DNA of 64,000 nt, from the NCBI RefSeq assembly GCF_002920615.1, contig NZ_PQSU01000015.1, positions 62,001 through 126,000 on the forward strand, in the 5' to 3' direction. Positions 15,205 to 24,342 of this stretch are shown here, in pieces. Source of the DNA: Streptomyces sp. Ru62. GTDB lineage: Bacteria > Actinomycetota > Actinomycetes > Streptomycetales > Streptomycetaceae. Position 1 is the stretch's first letter; each line of letters begins with the position of its first letter. Both the position numbers and the translations under genes were made by a program. Under the pieces are notes generated by a model that saw only the letters and a program-made list of their open reading frames with translations, was not told where the DNA came from and did not search any database.

Positions 15205-18117
15205 ATGGATCCCGGACGCAGACGCACAGCTGTGCGTCGGTTGTGGACCGCGGCGGCCGCCGCGTTCGCCCTGCCCCTGACGATGCTCGCCACCGGCACC
15301 CCCGCCGCGCACGCGGCGTCCGTGCAGTGCAGCGTCGACTACAAGACCAACGACTGGGGCTCGGGCTTCACCGCCGACCTCACGATCACCAACCGCGGTA
15401 CCGACGCCGTCGACGGCTGGACGCTGACGTACGCCTACACGGGCAACCAGAAGCTGACCAACGGCTGGAACGGCACCTGGTCCCAGTCGGGCCAGACGGT
15501 CACCGTGAAGAACGCCTCGTACAACGGCACGATCGCGGCGGGCTCGGCCGTCTCCACCGGCGGCCAGTTCACCTACAGCGGCAGCAACACCGCCCCCACG
15601 TCCTTCGCCGTCAACGGCACCACCTGCGCCGGCGCGCACCAGCCGCCGGTGACCGTGCTGACCAGCCCGAGCGCGGGCGCGGTCTACTCGCAGGGTGAGG
15701 CGGTGCCCCTCGCGGCGACCGCGGCGGCGGCCGACAACGCGACCATCGGCAAGGTGGAGTTCTACGACGACACCACGCTCCTGGGCACCGACACGAGCGC
15801 GCCGTACTCGCTCTCGGTCTCCAGTTTGACCGTGGGCAGTCATTCCCTGGTGGCGAAGGCGTACGACAGCCTGGGCGCGTCCGCAGCCTCCACCCCGGTC
15901 GGCATCACGGTCGCCTCCGGGCCCGCCGTGGTCGCCTCGCCGTCCCAGCTAGGCGTCCAGCAGGGCAAGTCGGGCACGTTCTCGGTGAAGCTGTCGACCC
16001 AGCCGAGCGCGAACGTGACGGTGAGCACCAGCCGCACCAGCGGCAACACCGGCCTGTCCGTGACGGGTGGTTCCTCGCTGACCTTCACCCCGTCGAACTG
16101 GAACACCGCCCAGACGGTCACCGTCACGGCGGACTCCTCCGGCACCGGCAGCGCGACCTTCACCGCGTCGGCCACCGGCCACACCAAGGCGACGGTCACG
16201 GTCACGGAGCTGCCCGCGTCGAAGGCGTACGACGCCCGCTTCCTGGACCTGTACGGAAAGATCACCAACCCGGCGAACGGCTACTTCTCCCCCGAGGGCG
16301 TCCCGTACCACTCGGTGGAGACGCTGATCGTCGAGGCCCCGGACCAGGGTCACGAGACCACCTCGGAGGCGTACAGCTATCTGCTCTGGCTCCAGGCGAT
16401 GTACGGCAAGGTGACCGGCGACTGGTCGAAGTTCAACGGCGCGTGGGACATCATGGAGAAGTACATGATCCCCACCCACGCCGACCAGCCGACGAACTCC
16501 TTCTACAACGCCTCCAAGCCGGCCACGTACGCGCCCGAGCTGGACACCCCGAACGAGTACCCGGCGAAGCTGGATGCGTCGGTGTCGGTCGGCCCGGACC
16601 CGATCGCCGGTGAGCTGAAGTCGGCCTACGGCACGGACGACGTCTACGGCATGCACTGGATCCAGGACGTGGACAACGTCTACGGCTACGGCAACGAGCC
16701 CGGCAAGTGCGAGGCCGGTCCGACGGCCACCGGACCGTCGTACATCAACACCTTCCAGCGCGGCTCGCAGGAGTCCGTCTGGGAGACGGTCCCGCAGCCC
16801 ACCTGCGACGCCTTCAAGTACGGCGGCAGGAACGGCTACCTGGACCTGTTCACCGGCGACTCCTCCTACGCCAAGCAGTGGAAGTACACGGACGCCCCGG
16901 ACGCGGACTCCCGCGCCGTGCAGGCCGCGTACTGGGCGGACGTGTGGGCGAAGGCGCAGGGCAAGAGCGCCGACGTGTCCGCGACGGTCGCCAAGGCCGC
17001 CAAGATGGGCGACTACCTGCGGTACGCGATGTACGACAAGTACTTCAAGAAGATCGGCAACTGCACGAGCCCGTCCTGCCCGGCCGGCACCGGCAAGGAC
17101 GCCTCGCACTACCTGCTGTCCTGGTACTACGCCTGGGGCGGCGCCACCGACACCTCCGCCGGCTGGGCCTGGCGGATCGGCTCCAGCCATGTCCACGGCG
17201 GCTACCAGAACCCCCTCGCCGCCTACGCGCTCAGCTCGGTCGCCGACCTGAAGCCCAAGTCGGCGACGGGCGCGACGGACTGGGGCAAGTCGCTCCAGCG
17301 CCAGCTGGAGTTCTACCAGTGGCTCCAGTCGTCCGAGGGTGCCATCGCGGGCGGCGCGACCAACAGCTGGCAGGGCCGGTACGCCTCGCCTCCGGCCGGC
17401 GCGTCCACCTTCTACGGCATGTACTACGACTCGCAGCCCGTCTACCACGACCCGCCGTCCAACCAGTGGTTCGGGTTCCAGGCGTGGTCGATGGAGCGGG
17501 TCGCCGAGTACTACCAGCAGACCGGGAACGCCTCGGCGAAGGCGATCCTCGACAAGTGGGTAAAGTGGGCGCTGTCCAAGACCACGATCAACCCGGACGG
17601 CACCTACCGCGTCCCCTCCACCCTCCAGTGGTCGGGCCAGCCCGACACCTGGAACGCGTCGAGTCCCGGCGGCAACAGCGGACTGCACGTCACCGTCGCG
17701 GACTACACCGACGACGTCGGCGTGGCCGCCGCCTACGCCAAGACACTGACGTACTACGCCGCCAGGTCCGGTGACACCACCGCCAAGTCCACGGCGAAGG
17801 CGCTGCTGGACGGCATGTGGAACAACCACCAGGACAGCCTCGGCATCGCCGTCCCCGAGACCCGCACCGACTACAGCCGGTTCGGCGACAGCGTGTACGT
17901 GCCGAGCGGCTGGACCGGCACCATGCCGAACGGCGACGCGATCAACTCCTCGTCCACCTTCGCCTCGCTGCGGTCCTTCTACAAGAGCGACCCGAACTGG
18001 TCGAAGATCGAGGCCTACCTCAAGGGCGGCGCCGCGCCCGTCTTCACGTACCACCGCTTCTGGGCCCAGGCGGACATCGCCCTGGCCATGGGCTCGTACG
18101 CGGAGCTCCTGGAATAG
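15205..18117 (+). CDS. Secreted GH48 cellulase with N-terminal CBM2
   Basis: 970 residues: signal (1-38, cut after AHA), CBM2 (about 40-145), a Big_3-like Ig domain (about 150-230, VEFYDDTTLLGTD), a second beta-sandwich that looks Calx-beta-like (about 235-335), then GH48 from about 342 (YDARFLDLYGKI) to the end. GH48 enzymes attack cellulose chains processively from the reducing end. The expected catalytic acid lies in HETTSEAYSY near residue 383. The ATG at 15205 follows AAGGAGG. The CebR box upstream and the divergent GH5/GH6 pair support a role as the main processive cellulase of the set. Confidence 0.95.
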   Translation: MDPGRRRTAVRRLWTAAAAAFALPLTMLATGTPAAHAASVQCSVDYKTNDWGSGFTADLTITNRGTDAVDGWTLTYAYTGNQKLTNGWNGTWSQSGQTVTVKNASYNGTIAAGSAVSTGGQFTYSGSNTAPTSFAVNGTTCAGAHQPPVTVLTSPSAGAVYSQGEAVPLAATAAAADNATIGKVEFYDDTTLLGTDTSAPYSLSVSSLTVGSHSLVAKAYDSLGASAASTPVGITVASGPAVVASPSQLGVQQGKSGTFSVKLSTQPSANVTVSTSRTSGNTGLSVTGGSSLTFTPSNWNTAQTVTVTADSSGTGSATFTASATGHTKATVTVTELPASKAYDARFLDLYGKITNPANGYFSPEGVPYHSVETLIVEAPDQGHETTSEAYSYLLWLQAMYGKVTGDWSKFNGAWDIMEKYMIPTHADQPTNSFYNASKPATYAPELDTPNEYPAKLDASVSVGPDPIAGELKSAYGTDDVYGMHWIQDVDNVYGYGNEPGKCEAGPTATGPSYINTFQRGSQESVWETVPQPTCDAFKYGGRNGYLDLFTGDSSYAKQWKYTDAPDADSRAVQAAYWADVWAKAQGKSADVSATVAKAAKMGDYLRYAMYDKYFKKIGNCTSPSCPAGTGKDASHYLLSWYYAWGGATDTSAGWAWRIGSSHVHGGYQNPLAAYALSSVADLKPKSATGATDWGKSLQRQLEFYQWLQSSEGAIAGGATNSWQGRYASPPAGASTFYGMYYDSQPVYHDPPSNQWFGFQAWSMERVAEYYQQTGNASAKAILDKWVKWALSKTTINPDGTYRVPSTLQWSGQPDTWNASSPGGNSGLHVTVADYTDDVGVAAAYAKTLTYYAARSGDTTAKSTAKALLDGMWNNHQDSLGIAVPETRTDYSRFGDSVYVPSGWTGTMPNGDAINSSSTFASLRSFYKSDPNWSKIEAYLKGGAAPVFTYHRFWAQADIALAMGSYAELLE

Positions 18118-18133
18118 ACCGGCACCTCTTCAC

Positions 18134-18164
18134 GGGCGGCCCCCACCCACACCGGGGGCCGCCC
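18134..18164 (+). terminator. Strong hairpin between GH48 and GH74
   Basis: An 11-bp perfect GC stem (18134-18144 with 18154-18164) and a 9-nt loop lie in the 70-bp gap. It lacks a U tract. It could terminate or attenuate transcription, or stabilise the upstream GH48 message in a processed bicistronic RNA. Confidence 0.55.
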
Positions 18165-18187
18165 CCCGTCATGAGAGGACTCCCGCC

Positions 18188-20848
18188 ATGCTCAGAACCC
18201 GCATCCTCACCGCCGTGCTGGCCCTCGCCGCCGGCCTGCTGTCCGGCACCCCGCCCGCACTCGCCGGCTCCGCACCGCGCACGGCCCTCGCGGCGGACAC
18301 CTACACCTGGAAGAACGCCCGGATCGACGGCGGCGGCTTCGTCCCCGGGATCGTCTTCAACCGCTCCGAGAAGAACCTGGTCTACGCCCGCACCGACATC
18401 GGCGGCGCCTACCGCTGGCAGGAGCCGACGAAGACGTGGACACCGCTGCTGGACTCGGTCGGCTGGAACGAATGGGGCCACACCGGCGTGGTGAGCCTTG
18501 CCTCCGACCCGGTCGACCCGGACAAGGTGTACGCGGCCGTCGGGACGTACACCAACAGCTGGGACCCGACGAACGGCGCGGTGCTGCGCTCCGCCGACCG
18601 GGGCGCGAGCTGGCGGAAGGCCGACCTGCCGTTCAAGCTGGGCGGCAACATGCCCGGCCGGGGCATGGGCGAGCGGCTGGCGATCGACCCGAACCGCAGC
18701 AGCGTGCTGTACCTGGGCGCGCCCAGCGGAAAGGGCCTGTGGCGGTCGACGGACTCGGGGGCGACCTGGTCGCAGGTGACGAGCTTCCCGAACCCCGGCA
18801 CCTACCGGCAGGACCCGAGCGACACGAGCGGGTACGCGAGCGACAACCAGGGCATCGTCTGGGTCACCTTCGACGAGACCACGGGGACCTCCGGGAGCGC
18901 GACGAAGACGATCTACGTCGGGGTCGCCGACCTGGACAACGCGGTCTACCGCTCGACGGACGCGGGCGCCACCTGGACCCGGCTGGCCGGCCAGCCGACC
19001 GGATACCTCGCGCACAAGGGCGTGCTGGACACGGAGAACGGGTTCCTGTACCTCGCCTACAGCGACAAGGGCGGTCCCTACGACGGCGGCAAGGGCCGGC
19101 TGTGGCGGTACGCGACGGCCACCGGCACCTGGACGGACATCAGCCCGGCAGCGGAGGCGGACACCTCCTACGGCTTCAGCGGGCTGACGGTGGACCGCCG
19201 GCACCCGTCCACCGTCATGGCGACCGCGTACAGCTCCTGGTGGCCGGACACCCAGCTCTTCCGCTCCACCGACAGCGGCGCCACCTGGACGAAGGCCTGG
19301 GACTACACGTCGTACCCCGACCGCGCGAACCGGTACACCATCGACGTGTCCTCCTCCCCCTGGCTCACCTTCGGCGCGCACCCCTCCCCACCCGAACAGA
19401 CGCCGAAACTGGGCTGGATGACGGAGGCCCTGGAGATCGACCCGTTCGACTCCTCCCGGATGATGTACGGGACGGGCGCCACCCTCTACGGCACCGAGAA
19501 CCTCGCCGAGTGGGACAGCGGCGGCCGGTTCACGGTGAAGCCGGTGGTGCGGGGCCTGGAGGAGACAGCGGTCAACGACGTCGCGGCACCGCCCTCCGGG
19601 GACGCCCGGCTGTTCAGCGCGCTCGGTGACATCGGCGGCTTCCGGCACACGGACCTCACCGAGGTGCCGTCGATGATGTACACCTCCCCCACCTTCACGA
19701 CGACCACGAGCCTGGACTTCGCGGAGTCGGACCCCGCCACGGTGGTCCGGGTCGGCGACCTGGACTCGGGCCCGCACATCGCGTTCTCCACGGACAACGG
19801 TGCCGACTGGTTCGCCGGGACCGATCCCCCGGGCGTCTCGGGCGGTGGCACGGTGGCCGCGGCGGCGGACGGCAGCCGGTTCGTGTGGAGCCCGGAGGGC
19901 ACCGGTGTGCGGTACGCGACGGGCTTCGGCACGTCCTGGTCGGCGTCGAGCGGCATCCCGGCCGGCGCGCTCGTCGAGTCGGACCGCGTCGACCCCAAGA
20001 CCTTCTACGGCTTCAAGTCCGGGAAGTTCTACGTCAGTTCGGACGGCGGCGCGACCTTCACCGCCTCCTCCGCTTCGGGTCTGCCGAGCGGGGACAGCGT
20101 GCGCTTCAAGGCGCTGCCCGGCACGAAGGGCGACATCTGGCTGGCGGGCGGGGCGACGGACGGCCCGTACGGCCTGTGGCACTCCACGGACGGCGGCGCC
20201 GGCTTCGCCAGGCTGCCGAACGTCGAGCAGGCCGACACGATCGGCTTCGGCAAGGCCGCGGCGGGAGCCGCCTACCAGACGCTCTACACCAGCGCGAAGA
20301 TCGGCGGAGTGCGCGGCATCTTCCGCTCCACGGACCAGGGGGCGAGCTGGACCCGCATCAACGACGACACCCACCAGTGGGGCTGGACGGGGGCGGCGAT
20401 CACCGGCGACCCGCGGGTCTACGGCCGGGTGTACCTCGCGACCAACGGCCGGGGCGTCGTGTACGGCGACACGTCCGACACGAGCGGCGGCGGGAGCGGT
20501 GGCGGTGGTACGAATCCGCCTCCTGCCGGGGCCTGCACGGTCAGCTACAAGATCACCAACCAGTGGGCCGACGGTTTCCAGGCGGACGTACGGCTGACCA
20601 ACACCGGCACCACGGCCTGGAACGGCTGGTCCCTCGGCTGGACGTTCCCGGACGGCCAGAAGATCACGCAACTGTGGAACGCCGACCACACGCAGTCGGG
20701 TTCGGCGGTCACGACGAAGAACGTGAGCTGGAACGGCACCGTGACGGCGGGCTCCTCGGTCGCCTTCGGCTTCACGGGAAGCCGGTCGGGCGCGAACACG
20801 AAGCCGGCGGTGTTCACTCTGGGCGGCCGGACCTGCGCGGCCGGCTGA
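18188..20848 (+). CDS. Secreted GH74 xyloglucanase with C-terminal CBM2
   Basis: 886 residues: signal (1-36), two seven-bladed beta-propellers of the GH74 type with BNR repeats (STDSGATW, STDGGAGF, STDQGASW), a Gly/Ser linker (about 768-780) and a C-terminal CBM2. The catalytic aspartates expected from the family are D70 (ARTDIGGAYRW) and about D480 (ALGDIGGFRH). It should cut xyloglucan backbones outside the cell and so expose cellulose for the GH5/6/48 enzymes. The ATG at 18188 is preceded by GAGAGGAC; the long frame from 17771 overlaps GH48 and is rejected. It lies downstream of GH48 past a hairpin. Confidence 0.94.
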   Translation: MLRTRILTAVLALAAGLLSGTPPALAGSAPRTALAADTYTWKNARIDGGGFVPGIVFNRSEKNLVYARTDIGGAYRWQEPTKTWTPLLDSVGWNEWGHTGVVSLASDPVDPDKVYAAVGTYTNSWDPTNGAVLRSADRGASWRKADLPFKLGGNMPGRGMGERLAIDPNRSSVLYLGAPSGKGLWRSTDSGATWSQVTSFPNPGTYRQDPSDTSGYASDNQGIVWVTFDETTGTSGSATKTIYVGVADLDNAVYRSTDAGATWTRLAGQPTGYLAHKGVLDTENGFLYLAYSDKGGPYDGGKGRLWRYATATGTWTDISPAAEADTSYGFSGLTVDRRHPSTVMATAYSSWWPDTQLFRSTDSGATWTKAWDYTSYPDRANRYTIDVSSSPWLTFGAHPSPPEQTPKLGWMTEALEIDPFDSSRMMYGTGATLYGTENLAEWDSGGRFTVKPVVRGLEETAVNDVAAPPSGDARLFSALGDIGGFRHTDLTEVPSMMYTSPTFTTTTSLDFAESDPATVVRVGDLDSGPHIAFSTDNGADWFAGTDPPGVSGGGTVAAAADGSRFVWSPEGTGVRYATGFGTSWSASSGIPAGALVESDRVDPKTFYGFKSGKFYVSSDGGATFTASSASGLPSGDSVRFKALPGTKGDIWLAGGATDGPYGLWHSTDGGAGFARLPNVEQADTIGFGKAAAGAAYQTLYTSAKIGGVRGIFRSTDQGASWTRINDDTHQWGWTGAAITGDPRVYGRVYLATNGRGVVYGDTSDTSGGGSGGGGTNPPPAGACTVSYKITNQWADGFQADVRLTNTGTTAWNGWSLGWTFPDGQKITQLWNADHTQSGSAVTTKNVSWNGTVTAGSSVAFGFTGSRSGANTKPAVFTLGGRTCAAG

Positions 20849-21172
20849 CCTCGCGGCACTGGTGCGGCGGCGGTTCCCGTGGTGTCCTGGTGGTGACGGG
20901 AAGGACGCGTTGCAGACGCGGGGAAGCGGCCGGCAGCCGCGCACCGCGCAATCCTGATCCGCGAGAAGCGGGTGACGCCCTTCCCGTCCTGTCGTGCCGG
21001 GGCCGCCGCGCACGCCGCCCCCGTGCCGCGCGGTCCGGGGCCTCGCTGTTCCCCTGCCGGCCGAACCGGGGGTGCAGCGCCGGGTCCAGGCCGCGGTCCT
21101 CGCCTCCCGTCTCGGCCGACAGGCGCCGGAAGGACGCTCGTCGCGCAGAGGCGGTCGGGGCGCGCGCTCGAA
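20849..21172. other. 324-bp intergenic region with a long inverted repeat
   Basis: Convergent gap between GH74 and a methyltransferase. No gene was supported. A 10-bp inverted repeat (GACGGGAAGG at 20895-20904 and CCTTCCCGTC at 20979-20988) could form a long stem with a 74-nt loop. Confidence 0.5.
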
Positions 21173-21934
21173 TCACGGTGTCCCGGAAGGAGTCGGCGCC
21201 GGCTTGCGGAAGGCTCTCAGACTGAAGCGGGGGTCGGGGCGCGGGCGGTCCTGGTCGGGGAGCCCGGCCAGGCGGGTGGCGAACTCCTCGGTGCGCGGCT
21301 CACCGGGCGGCAGCAGGGTGAACCAGCCGCGGCGCAGGTCGGCGATGGTGGTGCGGGGGCTGCGCCCCTGCCCGGAGCCGCGGAAGGAACCGTGTCCGGC
21401 GGGCCGGAGTCCGTGCCGGGCGGCGTGGGCGGTGACGGTTCCGGCGGCGTCGGCGGCGGGACGGCGCGGGCGGGCGGCGAGGACGGTGTCGATGTCGCTG
21501 CCGACGTCGTGCGCGGCGGCCTTGTCGACCGTGGTGACGTACACCCCGCCGGGCCGCAGCACGCGGGCGCACTCGCCGACGACCGCGCCCACGTCCTCGG
21601 GGTCCAGCAGGTGCAGCAGCCAGATGCTGGTGACCGCGTCGAAGGCGCCGTCCGGGAAGGGCAGCCGGCGGCTGTCGGCCCGTACGATCGCGCCGGGCAG
21701 CCGGGCCGACGCCCTGCGGACCATGGCCGGGGAGAGGTCCGCGCCGGTCACCCGCAGCCCGGGGCGTGCGGCGGCGAGCCTCCGGGTGACGATGCCGGTG
21801 CCGCAGGCGACGTCGAGGAGACGGCCCGGACCCCCGGGTATCAGACCGAGGACGGCCTGTGCGGCCTCCTGGGCGCGGGCCTCGCCGCCGCGCGAGGCGT
21901 CGTAGTCGCCGGCTTCCTTGTCGTAGTCGAGCAC
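21173..21934 (-). CDS. SAM-dependent methyltransferase (UbiE/COQ5-like)
   Basis: 253 residues. Motif I LLDVACGTGIV is near 39-49, followed by TGADLSPAMV, FPDGAFDAVTS and VLRPGGVYVTT, the complete class I methyltransferase order. The substrate class is small molecules; identity unknown. The start at 21934 lies 5 bp downstream of the pterin dehydratase stop, so the two form an operon. The C-terminal 40 residues are proline- and arginine-rich and lack a recognised domain. Confidence 0.88.
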   Translation of the reverse strand: MLDYDKEAGDYDASRGGEARAQEAAQAVLGLIPGGPGRLLDVACGTGIVTRRLAAARPGLRVTGADLSPAMVRRASARLPGAIVRADSRRLPFPDGAFDAVTSIWLLHLLDPEDVGAVVGECARVLRPGGVYVTTVDKAAAHDVGSDIDTVLAARPRRPAADAAGTVTAHAARHGLRPAGHGSFRGSGQGRSPRTTIADLRRGWFTLLPPGEPRTEEFATRLAGLPDQDRPRPDPRFSLRAFRKPAPTPSGTP

Positions 21935-21939
21935 ATCAC

Positions 21940-22245
21940 TCAGTGTGCTCCGTGACCTGGGGCGATGTCCTCCACCCTGCGGGCGAGGGCGAAGTCCTTC
22001 GCGGTGACGGCGCCGCCCGCGCTGTGGGTGTGCACGCTGAGGGAGACGGTGTCGTAGCCGAGGGTGAGGTCGGAGTGGTGGTCCAGCTCGTCCTGGATGC
22101 CGGCGATGTGCATGACGAGAGCCGCCGCTGCGAAGTGGGAGCCCAGCCGGTAGGAACGGGTGAGACGGTCGCCGTCCACCGACCAGCCGGGCAGCTCGGC
22201 CAGCCGGTCCTCGATCTCCTTCTGCGACAGCGGTTCGACGGCCAT
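21940..22245 (-). CDS. 4a-hydroxytetrahydrobiopterin dehydratase (PCD/DCoH family)
   Basis: 101 residues, standard size. The family motif region is DELDHHSDLTLGYDTVSLSV, with the histidine pair at the active site, although the usual HHP is HHS here. The enzyme dehydrates 4a-hydroxypterins made by aromatic amino acid hydroxylases; in bacteria the role can be wider. The ATG at 22245 is preceded by AAGGGAG. It is first in a two-gene unit with the methyltransferase. Confidence 0.88.
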   Translation of the reverse strand: MAVEPLSQKEIEDRLAELPGWSVDGDRLTRSYRLGSHFAAAALVMHIAGIQDELDHHSDLTLGYDTVSLSVHTHSAGGAVTAKDFALARRVEDIAPGHGAH

Positions 22246-22379
22246 GGCCCGGGCTCCCTTCGCTGCGTGCCCCCTGCGGGGCGTGGCGGGTACGGGCTCA
22301 GACTGCCACGTCGGCCGGGGGCTCGGCACACCGGCGCGGCCCGGGCACAATCCGCTCGTTCCCCCGCCCCGGGCTCGAC

Positions 22380-22385
22380 TAGGGT
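22380..22385 (+). promoter_or_regulatory. -10 element of a probable leaderless transcript
   Basis: TAGGGT ends exactly 7 nt before the ATG at 22393, the spacing expected if transcription starts at the start codon. No ribosome-binding site precedes that ATG. Confidence 0.55.
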
Positions 22386-22392
22386 CGGCGGC

Positions 22393-23220
22393 ATGCCTCT
22401 GCCTGCGTCCGGTCCCACCGCCTCCGTCGACGTCACCGGCAAGGGCGTCGGCCCGCTGTTGCGCGCCTGGCGGGAGCGGCGCCGGATCTCGCAGCTGGAC
22501 CTGGCGCTGCGCGCCGACTCCTCCGCGCGGCACATCAGCTTCATCGAGACCGGCCGGTCCCGGCCGAGCGAGGAGATGGTGCTGCGGCTCGCCGAGCAGC
22601 TCGACGTGCCGGTGCGGGAGCGCAACGCCCTGCTGCTGGCGGCCGGTTACGCGCCGCGTTATCCGGAGACCCCGCTGGACGACCCGGCGCTGGACGCGCT
22701 GCGCGACGGCATGGAGCGGCTCATCAGGGGCTACGAGCCCTACCCCGCGCTGGTGGTGGACGCCGGCTACACGGTGGTCGCCGCGAACCGGGGCATCGCC
22801 CTGCTGCTGGAGGGTGTGCCGGAGGAACTGATGGAACCGGCACCGAACGCGATGCGGCTGACCCTGCACCCGGAGGGGCTGGCACCGCGCATCCGGAACC
22901 TGCGGGAGTGGCGCGGGCATCTGCTGGCCCAGATGGAGCGGGAGATCGCCCTGCACCGCTCCGACCGGCTGCGCGCCCTGTACGAGGAGGTGGCGGCCTA
23001 TCCGGTGCCCGAGGAGCCGGCCGGCGGCGAACCGGCCGAGCCCGTGCCGTACTTCGCGCTGCCGCTGCGCATCGAGCACGCCGGGCGGGTCCTGTCGTTC
23101 GTGTCCTCGATCTCCACGTTCAACACGCCGATGGACGTCACGGTCGCCGAACTCGCCATCGAGACGTTCCTGCCGGCCGACCCGGCGACCGCCAAGTACC
23201 TGCACACGCAGTCCGGTTGA
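22393..23220 (+). CDS. XRE-type regulator with MmyB-like ligand-binding domain
   Basis: 275 residues. The N-terminal helix-turn-helix occupies about 20-75 (RRISQLDLALRADSSARHISFIE split over the two helices), followed by the MmyB-like domain (YEPYPALVVDAGYTV, then ALLLEGVPEEL) that in related proteins binds small hydrophobic ligands. It is a cytosolic transcription factor, probably a repressor of a neighbouring dehydrogenase in many actinomycetes; here no such target is adjacent. The ATG at 22393 lies 7 nt after TAGGGT, so the mRNA is probably leaderless. Confidence 0.88.
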   Translation: MPLPASGPTASVDVTGKGVGPLLRAWRERRRISQLDLALRADSSARHISFIETGRSRPSEEMVLRLAEQLDVPVRERNALLLAAGYAPRYPETPLDDPALDALRDGMERLIRGYEPYPALVVDAGYTVVAANRGIALLLEGVPEELMEPAPNAMRLTLHPEGLAPRIRNLREWRGHLLAQMEREIALHRSDRLRALYEEVAAYPVPEEPAGGEPAEPVPYFALPLRIEHAGRVLSFVSSISTFNTPMDVTVAELAIETFLPADPATAKYLHTQSG

Positions 23221-23228
23221 GGTTCATT

Positions 23229-23250
23229 GCCTCGGGCACGTGTGCGAGGC
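23229..23250 (+). terminator. Hairpin after the XRE/MmyB gene
   Basis: GCCTC and GAGGC arms enclose an inner GCAC/GTGC pair just after the stop at 23220. There is no U tract, as usual in Streptomyces. Confidence 0.4.
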
Positions 23251-23307
23251 GGCAACACGTGACAGACTGCTCCCCGCGTGAATCGGTGCGCAGGGGAGGG
23301 CGTGGCG

Positions 23308-24171
23308 GTGAGTGAGCGGCGGGCTGCGCCCACCGTGGGCCAGGTGGTGCTGGGCAAGCGGTTGCAGGAGCTGCGGGAGGCGGCGGGCCTGAGCCGTGAG
23401 GAGGCCGCCCGGGTCCTGCGGGTGGCGTCGGCGACCGTACGGCGGATGGAGATGGCCGAGGTCGCGCTGAAGATCCCTTACGTGCAGGTCCTGGTGACCA
23501 CCTACGGGGTGCCCGAGGAGGAGGCCGACGCGTTCGTGCGGCTGGCCGAGGAGGCGAACCAGCCGGGCTGGTGGCAGCGGTTCCACGACGTGCTGCCGGA
23601 CTGGTTCAGCCTGTACGTCAGCCTGGAGGGCGCCGCCCGGGTCATCCGTTCCTACGAACCGCACTTCGTGCCCGGTCTGCTGCAGACCGAGGACTATGCG
23701 CGCGCGGTGCTGGAGGCGGGGACGATCGGGCAGACCTCGCCGGAGACGGTCGAGCGGCACGTCTCGCTGCGCATGGAGCGGCAGCGGCTGCTGGAGCGTG
23801 AGGATCCGCCCCACCTGTGGGTGATCATGGACGAGACGGTGCTCAGGCGCCCGGTGAGCATGCGGCCCGAGGTGCTGCGGGACCAGCTCGACCGGCTGCT
23901 GGAGTACGCCGGGCGGGACCGGGTCACCTTGCAGATCGCCGAGTTCGCGGCGGGCCCGCACCCGGGGACGTACGCGCCGTTCACGTTGTTCCGGTTCGCC
24001 GAGCCGGAGCTGCCGGACATGGTGTTCACCGAGTACCTGACCGGCGCCCTCTATCTGGACTCGCGCCAGGAGGTCGCCGCGCACCTGGAGGTGCTGGACC
24101 ACATGACGGCCCGGGCCGCGTCCGCCCAGCGCACGCTGAAGCTGCTCCGGGAGCACCGCGAGAGCCTCTGA
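23308..24171 (+). CDS. XRE-type regulator with DUF5753 domain
   Basis: 287 residues. A helix-turn-helix (about 15-65, LSREEAARVLRVASATVRRME) is followed by the DUF5753 domain typical of actinobacterial BldB-partner regulators (YEPHFVPGLLQTEDYARAVL near 115). Such genes often pair with a small DUF397 gene; none is adjacent here. GTG at 23308 is chosen because GGGGAGGG lies 7 nt upstream; GTG at 23302 or 23278 is possible. It is a cytosolic DNA-binding protein with unknown targets. Confidence 0.87.
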   Translation: MSERRAAPTVGQVVLGKRLQELREAAGLSREEAARVLRVASATVRRMEMAEVALKIPYVQVLVTTYGVPEEEADAFVRLAEEANQPGWWQRFHDVLPDWFSLYVSLEGAARVIRSYEPHFVPGLLQTEDYARAVLEAGTIGQTSPETVERHVSLRMERQRLLEREDPPHLWVIMDETVLRRPVSMRPEVLRDQLDRLLEYAGRDRVTLQIAEFAAGPHPGTYAPFTLFRFAEPELPDMVFTEYLTGALYLDSRQEVAAHLEVLDHMTARAASAQRTLKLLREHRESL

Positions 24172-24265
24172 GTCCCGGGTGACCCGCAGGGGCCCGCTGG
24201 TGCCGCGCCTGATGCGGGCGTGACCCGTACGGGTCTGCGGACAGGTGCGTCGCCGGGGCCGCCCC

Positions 24266-24271
24266 TAGGTT
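24266..24271 (+). promoter_or_regulatory. -10 element upstream of the narJ-like gene
   Basis: TAGGTT lies 71 bp before the ATG at 24343 and matches the TAGRRT -10 common in Streptomyces. No convincing -35 was seen. Confidence 0.35.
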
Positions 24272-24342
24272 CTGAGTAGTGCCCGAGGGGTGCGGCCCCG
24301 ACCACGCGGGCGGGCCCGCCCCGGCGACGCGAAGGAGGCCCG

